Part shown: positions 30,534-38,753 of the stretch, piece after piece
Layout: every line of letters starts with the position of its first letter
Numbering within the stretch: position 1 is the stretch's first letter
IMG/VR virus record: IMGVR_UViG_3300025603_000009
Location: 18,586-82,585 of that record
Length of the DNA: 64,000 nt
Source of the DNA: a virus
Reading direction: 5' to 3' (one strand)
Program-made: the position numbers and the translations under genes
Notes under the pieces: generated by a model
Seen by the model: the letters and a program-made list of their open reading frames with translations, nothing else
Database searches by the model: none
Told to the model about the DNA's origin: nothing

Positions 30534-32695
30534 TATATATATATTTCACGTTCAAAAAATTCATCATCATTATTATATTCACTTGCTTCAGCTTTATACA
30601 TAATGTTATACATTTGTTCTTTTAAATCAAACATACCAACTAATAAAGCTGAAACCCTATCAAAGTTACCTTTTAAATTCCATGATAGCAATTCTTCTAA
30701 GGTAGGAATGTCCGTAAAATAATGATAGTTATATACGTCATTACCATAAGCATCTTTACTTCTAACAGTGTACAACCATTCTTTTAATGCTTTTGCCGCA
30801 ACAGGTTTACGTTGAGCATTTTTACCAATAGACACACCAAATTTTCTACCTGTTTTTCCAGCTATTTCTTGATTCCATGCAATTTCTGGTTCAAGAGCTA
30901 ACCTATCAGTATGTTTAAATCGTTTTGCATAAGGATATACTTCACCACGATCATTTTCATACTGAATTTTTCCATTTACATAGTTTGCAAGACTAAATAA
31001 ATTTTCATTATAATCATCAACTTTAAATGGACGACCAACATATGCACCAACAATTACATCTCCTTTTGTTTTAGTAAATGTATTAGGTAGTTCATAAACA
31101 AAAGTAGCACCTAATGAATCTTTTAAACTACGATTATCTTCATCTTTGTCTGTAGCATATGGATCATGCCATAATCTATACAAGTCTTTAGGCGGTTTTC
31201 CATCTGCGCCTTTGAACATAGGATGGTATTCTACATAACAACCCTCTAAATCTTCACCAGTACGTGTAGGAAAATTAACAATAGGCTTATGCCTATCTGT
31301 TTCAACAAAGTTATAACCTTTATCTGTAGATATAATTTCACCATAACGGTTAGCATTTTTAAGAGTATCGTTATGCTTTATATTATCAAGATGTTCTTTA
31401 AGACCTGGGCTATAAAAGTAATTTTCTTCACTCTTAGTAAATGCTTCACTTGGACTGTTAGCACGTTGACCACACCAAATTAAATAATCTCCAGGAGTTT
31501 TAGATAGTTCTTTTTGTCGTTCTTTTGTTTTATTAAATACCTCATCAGCTTTATTAATTAAGCTGTTACCGTGTGCATCCATATAAGGAATCATATTCCT
31601 ACGTTGTGGATGAAAAAATCCACAACCTGTATTACTTGCATTTTTATCCCATACGTTAGAAAAAATTAACATATTAAACAACTCGGGAGCATAAAACACT
31701 TTTTCAAAATCAACCCAGTTAGCACCTTTAGTACCACCCGTACCAAATATTGTAATAAGACCAGTAATTAAATCTCCATCTTCCAGTGTAGGTAACGTAA
31801 CATCTAATGCTTCAATAAGATTTGGAAACTTACCAGCCTCCTCAAAGAAAATTTCTTCAGCATCTTTACCAATAGCTGCATCAGGATTATCTTGAAATGA
31901 TACACCAATAATAGAACTTTTAAAACCATGTTCTTCTTGTGTACCTTTATATTTAAACCCTGAACGATAGAAATCTTTACTATCATTTAAACGATGTTTT
32001 TTCCAAGCAGTGTGAGTATTAATCCAATCAAGATATTTACGTACCATTGTCATAGTACCATCACCTTGTGTTAAATACTTCATATCAAAGGCGCCAATAA
32101 CCGTTGTTCTATTAGGGAACATATCATACGTATTAGCAGCAACCCAAGCATTTTTATAACTATAACCCTTACGACGGGCTTTAGCTACAGTCATATGTTT
32201 ACCTAATTCTTTACTCTTTTGTCTAGCATGAAAATAATAATAATCGCCATCCCAAAAATCAGGAAACGATAAATCTTTTTTACCAACTTTACGTGCATGA
32301 ACTATATCTTTCAATGCTTCTTTAAGAACAGCTTCATCTGTACTAACTGTACGAATAATAGGCGCGTAATTTAAATAACCGTAATGTTCTCCAGTAATAT
32401 GAACTTGTTGAAGATAATAACCTTCTTTATTATTGTGCATTAACTTACCAGGAAGAGTAACACCGTACATACGTTTACGTTCTTCCCTATCCCAAAATTC
32501 TTTATAATCTCTTTTATTATACACAGAATCAGCCTTTGTATATACTCCGTACTTTTTATAATAGTTACCTGCGGCACTAAGTTCGGAAGTATTTACAAAG
32601 GCTATTTCATCAAAAGTACAATGTCCTCTATCGTTAATTTTAACAGGACTTTTGTAAATTGTATTATCTATGTGACTTATTGCTATAGTTGACAA
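30533..32695 (-). CDS. terL: Terminase large subunit (ATPase-nuclease)
   Basis: The protein has about 720 residues, usual for crAss-like TerL. The ATPase has a degenerate Walker A (KARRKGYSYKNA, residues 172-183) and a Walker B EIFFEEAG (281-288). The C-terminal nuclease half contains an RLWHDPYATD acidic motif. The enzyme translocates DNA into the prohead and cuts the concatemer. There is no early ATG: the frame opens with a TTG at 32695, 32 bases inside the amidase gene, and the first ATG is codon 76, which would remove conserved N-terminal sequence. The TTG start is therefore favoured. Confidence 0.8.
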   Translation of the reverse strand: MSTIAISHIDNTIYKSPVKINDRGHCTFDEIAFVNTSELSAAGNYYKKYGVYTKADSVYNKRDYKEFWDREERKRMYGVTLPGKLMHNNKEGYYLQQVHITGEHYGYLNYAPIIRTVSTDEAVLKEALKDIVHARKVGKKDLSFPDFWDGDYYYFHARQKSKELGKHMTVAKARRKGYSYKNAWVAANTYDMFPNRTTVIGAFDMKYLTQGDGTMTMVRKYLDWINTHTAWKKHRLNDSKDFYRSGFKYKGTQEEHGFKSSIIGVSFQDNPDAAIGKDAEEIFFEEAGKFPNLIEALDVTLPTLEDGDLITGLITIFGTGGTKGANWVDFEKVFYAPELFNMLIFSNVWDKNASNTGCGFFHPQRRNMIPYMDAHGNSLINKADEVFNKTKERQKELSKTPGDYLIWCGQRANSPSEAFTKSEENYFYSPGLKEHLDNIKHNDTLKNANRYGEIISTDKGYNFVETDRHKPIVNFPTRTGEDLEGCYVEYHPMFKGADGKPPKDLYRLWHDPYATDKDEDNRSLKDSLGATFVYELPNTFTKTKGDVIVGAYVGRPFKVDDYNENLFSLANYVNGKIQYENDRGEVYPYAKRFKHTDRLALEPEIAWNQEIAGKTGRKFGVSIGKNAQRKPVAAKALKEWLYTVRSKDAYGNDVYNYHYFTDIPTLEELLSWNLKGNFDRVSALLVGMFDLKEQMYNIMYKAEASEYNNDDEFFEREIYI

Positions 32696-33269
32696 ATCCT
32701 TCTACAATTGATAATGCTAATTCATTTCTATACGAATCTCGTAATAGATAATTTAAATCTCTTACGTTAGTCATAAAACCACTTTCTAAAAGAATCCAAA
32801 TACCTTTTGTTCTTTTAAGCATAGCAAAATTTTGCTGACGTACACCCCTATTTTTTACAATGGTTTTATTTTCAATATTACGGTGCATAATTTTATCATG
32901 AATTGAAATACCCAATTCTTTACCAGACTTACTATAATAAAAAGTAGTAATACCATGTGCAGTAGGTTCTGTAAACGCGTCTGCATGAATACTAATACCT
33001 AATACAGTTTTTCCAGTTTCAGAAAATATACGATGTTCTTCATTAACTCGATCATTAAGATTTTCATCTTTCCAACCATTTGCTAACATAGTATAACTTA
33101 CACCAGACACACCTAACATAAAACCTACTTTGTCTTGAACAGCACTATTAAATTCATTTTCTCTTAATGAATCATCAGTGCTACGTTTTCCAGCAGTATC
33201 CCAACCATGTCCAGCATCAACAATAATATGATAATTATGTAATGCTTCTCTTATAGCTAATTTATCCAT
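32664..33269 (-). CDS. N-acetylmuramoyl-L-alanine amidase (Amidase_3)
   Basis: The protein has 201 residues with the full zinc-amidase signature: His21 in DAGHG, Glu37, His95 in SIHADAF, and catalytic Glu162 in LLESGFMTN. It cleaves the bond between muramic acid and the stem peptide, and is the probable endolysin. No signal peptide or cell-wall-binding domain is present, so it would need a holin to reach the periplasm. It lies between an exported protein gene and terL, an unusual but late-expressed position. Family assignment is secure. Confidence 0.88.
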   Translation of the reverse strand: MDKLAIREALHNYHIIVDAGHGWDTAGKRSTDDSLRENEFNSAVQDKVGFMLGVSGVSYTMLANGWKDENLNDRVNEEHRIFSETGKTVLGISIHADAFTEPTAHGITTFYYSKSGKELGISIHDKIMHRNIENKTIVKNRGVRQQNFAMLKRTKGIWILLESGFMTNVRDLNYLLRDSYRNELALSIVEGFVNYSNKSHR

Positions 33270-33281
33270 ATTCTAAGGTAT

Positions 33282-33312
33282 AAAAAAAGGCTAGAATAAA
33301 CTAGCCTTTTTA
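33282..33312. terminator. Bidirectional-looking hairpin terminator
   Basis: A stem of AAAAAGGCTAG/CTAGCCTTTTT with a 6-nt loop lies between the 298-residue gene and the amidase gene. Both flanks are A/T tracts, so it can act on either strand; on the minus strand it would end transcription before the amidase and terminase genes or attenuate it. Confidence 0.65.
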
Positions 33313-33340
33313 AAATTATTATGTAAATATTATTTAAATA

Positions 33341-34237
33341 CTATTCGCGAATAATATTCATTAAAGATGTAGTGCTAAACACAGCTTTGTTATAAACAAA
33401 AGACAACTCTAATTTACCAACATTGGTTCCAACATTTAATGGAATATTATATGAAACAGCCCCAGGATACCCAAAAGTAACATAGTTTACATTTTTCTGA
33501 ACTAAGCTACCATTCCATTTCCACTCAATTCTTGACATATGTTCACGTGGGATGATTTGCCCATTTATTGTGCTCATATTCTTAACATTGCTGGTTTTAT
33601 AATCTTTAGCAATTAACGTTTGAGAAGGCTTAAACTTTACATCAACTTTTCCGGCAACAGGTTCTAAATCAACCGCTATAGGTAAAATAGTATACACAAT
33701 AACTAAATTGTATGCTGGTAATACAATAAACATTTCTCTTTTATTGGTATCAAGATAAACATCAGCAGCAGGTAAATGGTTTAAACCAAAAGTAACGTAA
33801 TTTTTAGTTGAACCTTCATTAACAAATACGTTTGCAATTCTGCTTAAATAATTTACAGGTAAATCAAATGAGCTTACAATAGTACCAACTTGTAAAACTT
33901 CATTTACTATACCCCCGTTATATCTAGTCATTTTACTAATGAAGTATTCATTAGGGTCTAAATAATCAAGTAAAGTTAAATTAGTTTTAGGTTCTATATT
34001 AATATTTATATTATTACGTGAAGGTATAGCACTTCTAGCTGCACCAGCAGGTATAGGGAGTTCATTTACAGAGATCATATTATCTGTATCTTTGCTACCC
34101 CCTAAACTTAAAAATACAGTATTAAATACGTCTTCAAGAGGGTCATTATAATCAACATTATTTTTTGTAAGTAATTGTTTAATTTCCTCTGCAAAAAATA
34201 AAATAGTTGCAACAACAAGTAAAATAAGAATTTTCAT
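33341..34237 (-). CDS. Membrane-anchored or exported protein, unrecognised
   Basis: This is a 298-residue protein. A hydrophobic N-terminal segment (MKILILLVVATILFFAEEI) acts as a signal anchor or uncleaved signal. The rest is beta-rich with Val/Tyr/Asn repeats resembling two tandem immunoglobulin-like or virion beta domains (around residues 100-190 and 200-290). It lies next to a second exported protein with a similar first five residues (MKIL). It may modify the envelope of the infected cell. I do not recognise a family. Confidence 0.5.
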   Translation of the reverse strand: MKILILLVVATILFFAEEIKQLLTKNNVDYNDPLEDVFNTVFLSLGGSKDTDNMISVNELPIPAGAARSAIPSRNNININIEPKTNLTLLDYLDPNEYFISKMTRYNGGIVNEVLQVGTIVSSFDLPVNYLSRIANVFVNEGSTKNYVTFGLNHLPAADVYLDTNKREMFIVLPAYNLVIVYTILPIAVDLEPVAGKVDVKFKPSQTLIAKDYKTSNVKNMSTINGQIIPREHMSRIEWKWNGSLVQKNVNYVTFGYPGAVSYNIPLNVGTNVGKLELSFVYNKAVFSTTSLMNIIRE

Positions 34238-34249
34238 AGTAGTTTTTAA

Positions 34250-35068
34250 TTAAATATTAGATTTAGAATAAAAATAAATTTTGTAAAATTGACCTTCTTT
34301 ATAACCTTCAAAGAAAAATGTATTAATAGGACTAGGAACATTTGAATTATCTATTTCATCAATAGGTGTAACCTTAATAAAACTTGCTTCCCAATCATCC
34401 ATGTCAAGAAACCATCCAGAACTAAATTTACCTAATACACAAGCATTTTCTAAATTAGGTAATTGGTATTCAGGTGGTGCAGTATCTCCAAAAGAATTTA
34501 TTGCAATTAATAAATCAGCCGTGTTAACAATTGTGTCATCATTATAACTATATACAGGACCTTGATTTATTTCGCCATATGAAGCCATAAAATCCATGAA
34601 CGCTGCTACATCAGGTACATATACATCTTCAAATACAACATTATTATCTACATCTGTAACTTTTACGCGACCTATATAATAATTATCTAAACTATTACCT
34701 ACAAGGTCTTCTGCAACAATTGAACAATTTTCATTAAATTTAATATCAAGACCATTAATTTGTAAAGCCCCATTTATATTTCTAATGGTTTCAGAAGGTG
34801 CTTGACGTATTTTTTTTTCTTTATTAGTAGTTACTTTTGAAGAGTTTATCGACATATTGTCAAAATCACCTGACATAGCTTTATTATTATCTGACATAGC
34901 TTTATTATTATCAAGGAGGGCGTGTAAAGAATTAGCCGCCATAGTTATATTGATGTTATTAAATGTACTTTCTATATACGGTTTACCGTCTATATCTACT
35001 TTTTTATAAATCATAGCATTAGAATTAAAAAGAAAAAAAGTAATAACAGTAATCAATAAAATTTTCAT
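34250..35068 (-). CDS. Exported protein with dockerin-like calcium-binding segment
   Basis: This is a 272-residue protein. Residues 1-18 form a classical signal peptide ending in NSNA. A 7-residue tandem repeat (NNKAMSD/NNKAMSG) occurs at about 54-67. Residues 173-196 (YSYNDDTIVNTADLLIAINSFGD) read like one dockerin/EF-hand type repeat with its DxNxDxxVNxxDLL pattern, a motif common in secreted Bacteroidota proteins. A cytosolic phage structural role is unlikely; a periplasmic or surface function is expected. It may derive from a host gene. Confidence 0.5.
   Translation of the reverse strand: MKILLITVITFFLFNSNAMIYKKVDIDGKPYIESTFNNINITMAANSLHALLDNNKAMSDNNKAMSGDFDNMSINSSKVTTNKEKKIRQAPSETIRNINGALQINGLDIKFNENCSIVAEDLVGNSLDNYYIGRVKVTDVDNNVVFEDVYVPDVAAFMDFMASYGEINQGPVYSYNDDTIVNTADLLIAINSFGDTAPPEYQLPNLENACVLGKFSSGWFLDMDDWEASFIKVTPIDEIDNSNVPSPINTFFFEGYKEGQFYKIYFYSKSNI
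34871..34912. repeat. 21-bp tandem repeat, two copies, inside a coding region
   Basis: Two adjacent near-identical 21-bp units with the core TGACATAGCTTTATTATTATC encode the NNKAMS(D/G) repeat of the exported 272-residue protein. It preserves the frame and probably arose by slippage. Confidence 0.7.
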
Positions 35069-35139
35069 AACTTTAGTATTTAGAGTGAAAGTTTCAGCAC
35101 TATTAAAAAGTTAGTCCGTCTTATTAATTACTGTATTTT

Positions 35140-35604
35140 TTACAGGTAAATAGTTGATTTTGTGTCTTTAATTGCTCTTAATGCAAAACCAAGCATAAAT
35201 CTAGCTTCAACTAAATTAGAATAAATATTATTAAAACAAACTTTTTGTAAAGGTGTAACTTTAACAGCCGTATATTGATCAGTAAATTCTGCAATTAATT
35301 CAGCTATTCCTTGTTTAGTATCATCAATAAACTTAACACCATCTCCTACTTCAACACCTAAAGGATAAGTTTTAGCATCTGCATCTTCAATATCTTTTAC
35401 AGTTTGACGTTTACCGTCATTTGCATACGGGGATGTACCACCGTAATAACTACACATATTACCAGTCCATGCTTTTGCTACAAACATACAACGTATAGCA
35501 GAAGTAAGTTCTTGCGTACATGATGGTAATGATTCTCTTGCAGAAACAAGTATTCTACCTTGCGCATCTAAACTTTTACGATAGTTTTCTAAAAACTCTT
35601 TCAT
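35140..35604 (-). CDS. Small helical protein with two ARxWLG-like motifs, possible Acb2/Tad1-type sponge
   Basis: This is a 154-residue protein, mainly helical. It has two similar helix motifs, VAKAWTGNM at 42-50 and EARFMLGFAL at 133-142, joined by a loop with a TSPYANDGKRxTVKDIEDAD segment. Short proteins with an ExAxMWLGxAL helix are typical of the Acb2/Tad1 family, which bind cyclic nucleotide signals and block CBASS or Thoeris defence. The match here is only by eye and the size is larger than typical. It lies between the nuclease and exported protein genes. Confidence 0.35.
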   Translation of the reverse strand: MKEFLENYRKSLDAQGRILVSARESLPSCTQELTSAIRCMFVAKAWTGNMCSYYGGTSPYANDGKRQTVKDIEDADAKTYPLGVEVGDGVKFIDDTKQGIAELIAEFTDQYTAVKVTPLQKVCFNNIYSNLVEARFMLGFALRAIKDTKSTIYL

Positions 35605-35610
35605 AGTAAT

Positions 35611-36642
35611 TTATTTTATTGTGTTTAAATATTTAACTCCTTCAGTATTACAATTTTTTTCACAAAAGTCAACTAACATATTTTTAACCTCTTCTTTTAA
35701 ATATGGTATTTGATAAAACAAAGGAGAAAATTCTACATCTTCATTTCTTCTAATATGACATAGTTGTAAATCTAACTGTACCATACCCCAACATTCACAT
35801 AGAAAAGCATACAAACTTAATTGCATACTATAAACTGAACCTTTACATTCATCTAAATGACCAATAGGATATAACAATCTATTCTCATTTTTAATCCAAT
35901 GTTCAGTACGTACCTTACGACGAACACCATTAACATCTTTCCACGCTTTTTTATAGTACCCAGATTCAAAACGAAGTAAATCTTTATTAGTTTTCCAATC
36001 AAGTATTATAAAGTGTTTTCCTTTAGCCAAGAATACATCAATCATACCCGCAAGTCCTAAAATAGGGTTGTATACACGTTTTTCAGCGTATAGGGTGAAG
36101 CCTTGCATAATAGCGTTATATATATACTCGTATACAGTAGGGTACTTTAATTGCATAGGAGAATTTTCAAGTTCTTCTATATTAGTGATTTTAAGAGCAT
36201 ACCCGTCAGTATTTATACCGGGTTTTGACACATTCAAATCTTTTATATCTGCAATATTATAAGACCCACTATTACTAAACATATTTATACTATCTTCAAG
36301 ATAGTCATGAGTTTCATTTCCACGGGCGCAAGCATCGGCAGTAATTTTAGCCCACTCTGCTTTTAATTCTTCAACAGTATATTTAAAAGATAATACGCTA
36401 GATGTTATAACTTCTTCTAGTGTATAATGCTTATTATTAATTATAATTTCACGGGTTTCAGGAGAAGGCTTACATGGTAAACCACTATCTCTAACCATAC
36501 TCCATGCAGCCCAATATTCACTGTCAAAAGCTTTTTTATAAAAACCTATTACAGTTGTTACTGAAGTATATACAGTATTTTTTTCGTCTGAATATTTATG
36601 TTCTTTTGCATTAAAAGAAATTGTCCGTTTTTCTAATTGCAT
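35611..36642 (-). CDS. PD-(D/E)XK nuclease, RecB/Cas4-like
   Basis: This is a 343-residue protein. Core motifs appear in order: a helix His in ARGNETHDYLED, the GLAGMIDVFL acidic strand, the IILDWKTNK catalytic D-x-K motif, and the QLSLYAFLCE helix glutamine. This is the RecB-type nuclease signature found in the conserved crAss-like gene set. The likely roles are DNA processing during replication, recombination or packaging. It overlaps the upstream gene by TAATG and sits at the head of the late module near terL. Confidence 0.8.
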   Translation of the reverse strand: MQLEKRTISFNAKEHKYSDEKNTVYTSVTTVIGFYKKAFDSEYWAAWSMVRDSGLPCKPSPETREIIINNKHYTLEEVITSSVLSFKYTVEELKAEWAKITADACARGNETHDYLEDSINMFSNSGSYNIADIKDLNVSKPGINTDGYALKITNIEELENSPMQLKYPTVYEYIYNAIMQGFTLYAEKRVYNPILGLAGMIDVFLAKGKHFIILDWKTNKDLLRFESGYYKKAWKDVNGVRRKVRTEHWIKNENRLLYPIGHLDECKGSVYSMQLSLYAFLCECWGMVQLDLQLCHIRRNEDVEFSPLFYQIPYLKEEVKNMLVDFCEKNCNTEGVKYLNTIK

Positions 36643-37379
36643 TAATCCATTTTTATTACTATTTTTTGATCTAGTTTTTCTAGTCCAATATCTACTATTC
36701 CTTCATTTTCTTTTAATCTTTTTCTATATCCTGGAAGTTCTCTATCACTTATAGCACCACCTCCAGCTTTTTCACGTTTTTCAGATGCTTCAAGTCTTAC
36801 TTTCTTTCTAACATTTTCTAAGCTATCAACTAACTTAGGGATGTCAGCACTAATAGATTGTATTTTTCCAATATTGCCCATCAATGTTCCCATTTTTGTA
36901 GCAATTAAATCTTTGTCTACTGCATTTTCAGTATTAGGATCAATTTGTCTAAGTTCATCTAAAGTTTTTTGCATAACTTCAGTAAGGTACTCAATAGTAT
37001 CATTACTTAAAGCTAATCCTTTTAGTGAACTTTTAAGTAGACGTAAAGAAGACACATTTTGTAATTCTGTATACTTTTCAATCGCCGTTTGAAGGGTGTC
37101 TGTAATCGAGAACTTATCCTTACTTTGAAAGCCAGCTTCTTTAGCACATTTTTGAATAAGTACGTTGTATGTAAAACCAGCTTCAAAATAAGGAGACTGG
37201 TAATCACACATAAAGTATATAAAACGTATAGCTTTTCTATTATACAATTTCTTTCTACCGTATGCATCGTCTTTACTCTTTTTTACAACGCGCCACAAAG
37301 CATCAAATTCTTTATGTAAAAGAACTTCATCTCTATTGAATGTAACTTCATCATCTTTAAGTACAAAAAGCTTAACCAT
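36642..37379 (-). CDS. Helical DNA-packaging-region protein, small terminase candidate
   Basis: This is a 245-residue, charged, mainly helical protein. Residues 120-200 are predicted coiled coil, and the C-terminus is basic (RKRLKENEG...LEKLDQKIVIKMD). It lies between an HU-like protein and a nuclease, a few genes before terL. Small terminase subunits are helical and often sit here, but no clear helix-turn-helix is seen, so this is a candidate only. It overlaps the HU-like gene by 8 bases. Confidence 0.4.
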   Translation of the reverse strand: MVKLFVLKDDEVTFNRDEVLLHKEFDALWRVVKKSKDDAYGRKKLYNRKAIRFIYFMCDYQSPYFEAGFTYNVLIQKCAKEAGFQSKDKFSITDTLQTAIEKYTELQNVSSLRLLKSSLKGLALSNDTIEYLTEVMQKTLDELRQIDPNTENAVDKDLIATKMGTLMGNIGKIQSISADIPKLVDSLENVRKKVRLEASEKREKAGGGAISDRELPGYRKRLKENEGIVDIGLEKLDQKIVIKMD

Positions 37380-37698
37380 AGTATTCTCTAAATATATTTA
37401 AATGATGCTTTCTTAAATATGTAATGTGAGTATTATGTTTAATATTATAATCAATTTCATCAGGAGTTAATTTATTCTCCATTAATTCCTTATACTTATA
37501 AATTAAATAACCATCACTATTAAATTGGAATCTTCCCAACTTAGCTAAATCAACAGACTCTTTACATTTTAAACATTTAGCAACTTCATTATAATATTTA
37601 ATTAAAGTAGCTTTAATTACAACAGTAGATACGTCAACATCATGTTCACGTTTCACATCTCTATTTATTGCATTAAGTATATCTACTTCATTATTCAT
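37372..37698 (-). CDS. HU/IHF-like DNA-binding protein
   Basis: This is a 108-residue protein. Its first 60 residues follow the HU pattern: a helix (VIKATLIKYYNEVAKCLK), then an ESVDLAKLGRFQF segment corresponding to the G-x-V-x-L-x-G-F-G-x-F strand. The C-terminus is basic and helical rather than the classic arm. crAss-like genomes carry IHF-type subunits near the head-module start. It is the first gene of the leftward module, just behind the divergent promoters. Its role would be DNA bending in packaging or transcription. Confidence 0.5.
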   Translation of the reverse strand: MNNEVDILNAINRDVKREHDVDVSTVVIKATLIKYYNEVAKCLKCKESVDLAKLGRFQFNSDGYLIYKYKELMENKLTPDEIDYNIKHNTHITYLRKHHLNIFREYYG

Positions 37699-37702
37699 AC
37701 TA

Positions 37703-37734
37703 TAAATATACGATTTATATTTGCTAATTACAAA
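37703..37734 (-). promoter_or_regulatory. Host-type promoter for the leftward virion module
   Basis: On the minus strand TTTG, 20 nt, TATATTTA closely matches the Bacteroidota consensus. The downstream box ends five bases before the ATG at 37698, so initiation would be at or next to the start codon. It interleaves with the rightward promoter. Confidence 0.45.
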
Positions 37735-37751
37735 TATTATATGTATCTTAA
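37720..37751 (+). promoter_or_regulatory. Host-type promoter for the rightward early module
   Basis: On the plus strand TTTG at 37720-37723, 20 nt, then TATCTTAA at 37744-37751 resembles the Bacteroidota consensus. The first rightward gene starts 21 bases after the downstream box. The element overlaps the leftward promoter. Confidence 0.4.
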
Positions 37752-37772
37752 AGTAGATAAAATCTCAATGTT

Positions 37773-38072
37773 ATGGAGAATTTTGATCATATTGTAGAAC
37801 AAATTAGTTATAATACTAATTGGATAAAAACACTTATAGTTCCTAAAGATGAACTAATAAACTTTCATGCTGTATTTTATAATTTTAATATAAATATAGT
37901 AGCATCTAGTAGACTTACTAATATGAATCAATTTGCACCTATTATAATGTCTGCTAAAACTATAATTAAAGAAGATGTTGATTTTGCCGCTACTCGCGCT
38001 TTATTAACTACTGCATATCATAGTCAAATGTCTGAAGGTAATCTTTTATATAAACAAGTTTTATTTAATTAA
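37773..38072 (+). CDS. First rightward gene, unrecognised small protein
   Basis: This is a 99-residue mixed alpha/beta protein without signal peptide or membrane segment. It is the first gene of the plus-strand module and stands alone between a promoter and a terminator region starting about 160 bases downstream. Genes in this position are often early host-takeover proteins, but nothing in the sequence shows a mechanism. Confidence 0.55.
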   Translation: MENFDHIVEQISYNTNWIKTLIVPKDELINFHAVFYNFNINIVASSRLTNMNQFAPIIMSAKTIIKEDVDFAATRALLTTAYHSQMSEGNLLYKQVLFN

Positions 38073-38183
38073 AAATACTAGTTTCATAGCTGGTGATTTG
38101 TGTTTTAAGTTGTCTAAGTTAGAGGGGGAAGTAGTGACTCCCCCTTATACTTAACTCACTACTATGAATTATGAGTATCTCAT

Positions 38184-38211
38184 ATATGAGGGTATATGAG
38201 GGTATATGAGT
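38184..38211. repeat. Short tandem repeat in the gene-free region
   Basis: Three near-copies of a TATATGAGGG-type 10-bp unit lie end to end, between the first plus-strand gene and the terminator. They could be a protein-binding array or simple slippage. Confidence 0.5.
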
Positions 38212-38227
38212 GGTTTTGGTTAACAAG

Positions 38228-38258
38228 AAAAGATGGTGGAAACGTTCACCATCTTTTT
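38228..38258 (+). terminator. Intrinsic terminator
   Basis: An AAAAGATGGTG/CACCATCTTTTT stem (G+C-rich core) with an 8-nt loop is followed by T-rich sequence. It ends the transcript of the small gene at 37773. Confidence 0.75.
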
Positions 38259-38265
38259 CTTTTAC

Positions 38266-38501
38266 ATACTTATTCAAAGGCGCAACTAAATAATAATGTA
38301 ATATAAATTAGGTATTTTAATAAATATAACTTAACTTGTATATCTAGTTTAAAGAGTATGTCCGTACTCTATAAGTGCTGTCTAACACGAATACTATTAA
38401 ACGTAGTAGTATTTTGTTTACTATTTATTATGTGGTTTTGTCATGATTTTTCCACATACATGAAAAAGGTTATAAAGTTTAATACTTTGTAGCCTTTTTT
38501 T
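38266..38501 (+). ncRNA. Candidate small non-coding RNA between two terminators
   Basis: No convincing ORF is present in this stretch. It contains the hairpins AGAGTA/TACTCT (38353-38370) and TATGTGG/CCACATA (about 38430-38460), and ends in a GU-rich terminator stem with a T7 tract. The layout (terminator, structured body, terminator) is that of an independently made small RNA. No promoter was convincingly found, so this is tentative. Confidence 0.35.
38463..38501 (+). terminator. Intrinsic terminator with GU pairs
   Basis: A 10-bp core stem GGTTATAAAG pairs with CTTTGTAGCC (two G-U pairs) around a 7-nt loop, extended by A/T pairs and followed by seven Ts. Confidence 0.65.
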
Positions 38502-38753
38502 GTGTCTTATATATTTATATAAATACTAATATGGATGGGACTTAAAAAAATTATATAAATTATATTATAAATGTTGTTAGTTCGCTTTATGTTTGTAGTC
38601 GCATTGTTTGTATACCCCCGTATGTACATATGATTACTAAGTGTACTACCCACCTTGATTCAACCCCCCTTACTTATTTTTGACATGAAAGTACCCGTGG
38701 GTATTCGAGCGTCATCACTATTTATTCACATTATCTTAATACACACAAATCTT
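38502..38753. other. Gene-free leader region upstream of the 201-residue gene
   Basis: No coding signal with reasonable composition is seen. Pyrimidine-rich CCCCC tracts occur near 38635 and 38665. The region ends in the leader of the next gene, and a promoter-like element is at 38655-38682. An in-frame extension of the next ORF into this region has atypical composition and is not supported. Confidence 0.5.
38655..38682 (+). promoter_or_regulatory. Promoter-like element
   Basis: TTG at 38655-38657, 17 nt, TATTTTTG at 38675-38682. The downstream box fits TAnnTTTG exactly, and the spacing is shorter than the usual 19-21. It would drive the 201-residue gene with a leader of about 65 nt. Confidence 0.35.

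Noticed and set aside
38073-38753. CRISPR array or insertion sequence in the gene-free region
   Set aside because: The repeats are only 10 bp with no spacers, and no transposase gene or terminal inverted repeats are seen.
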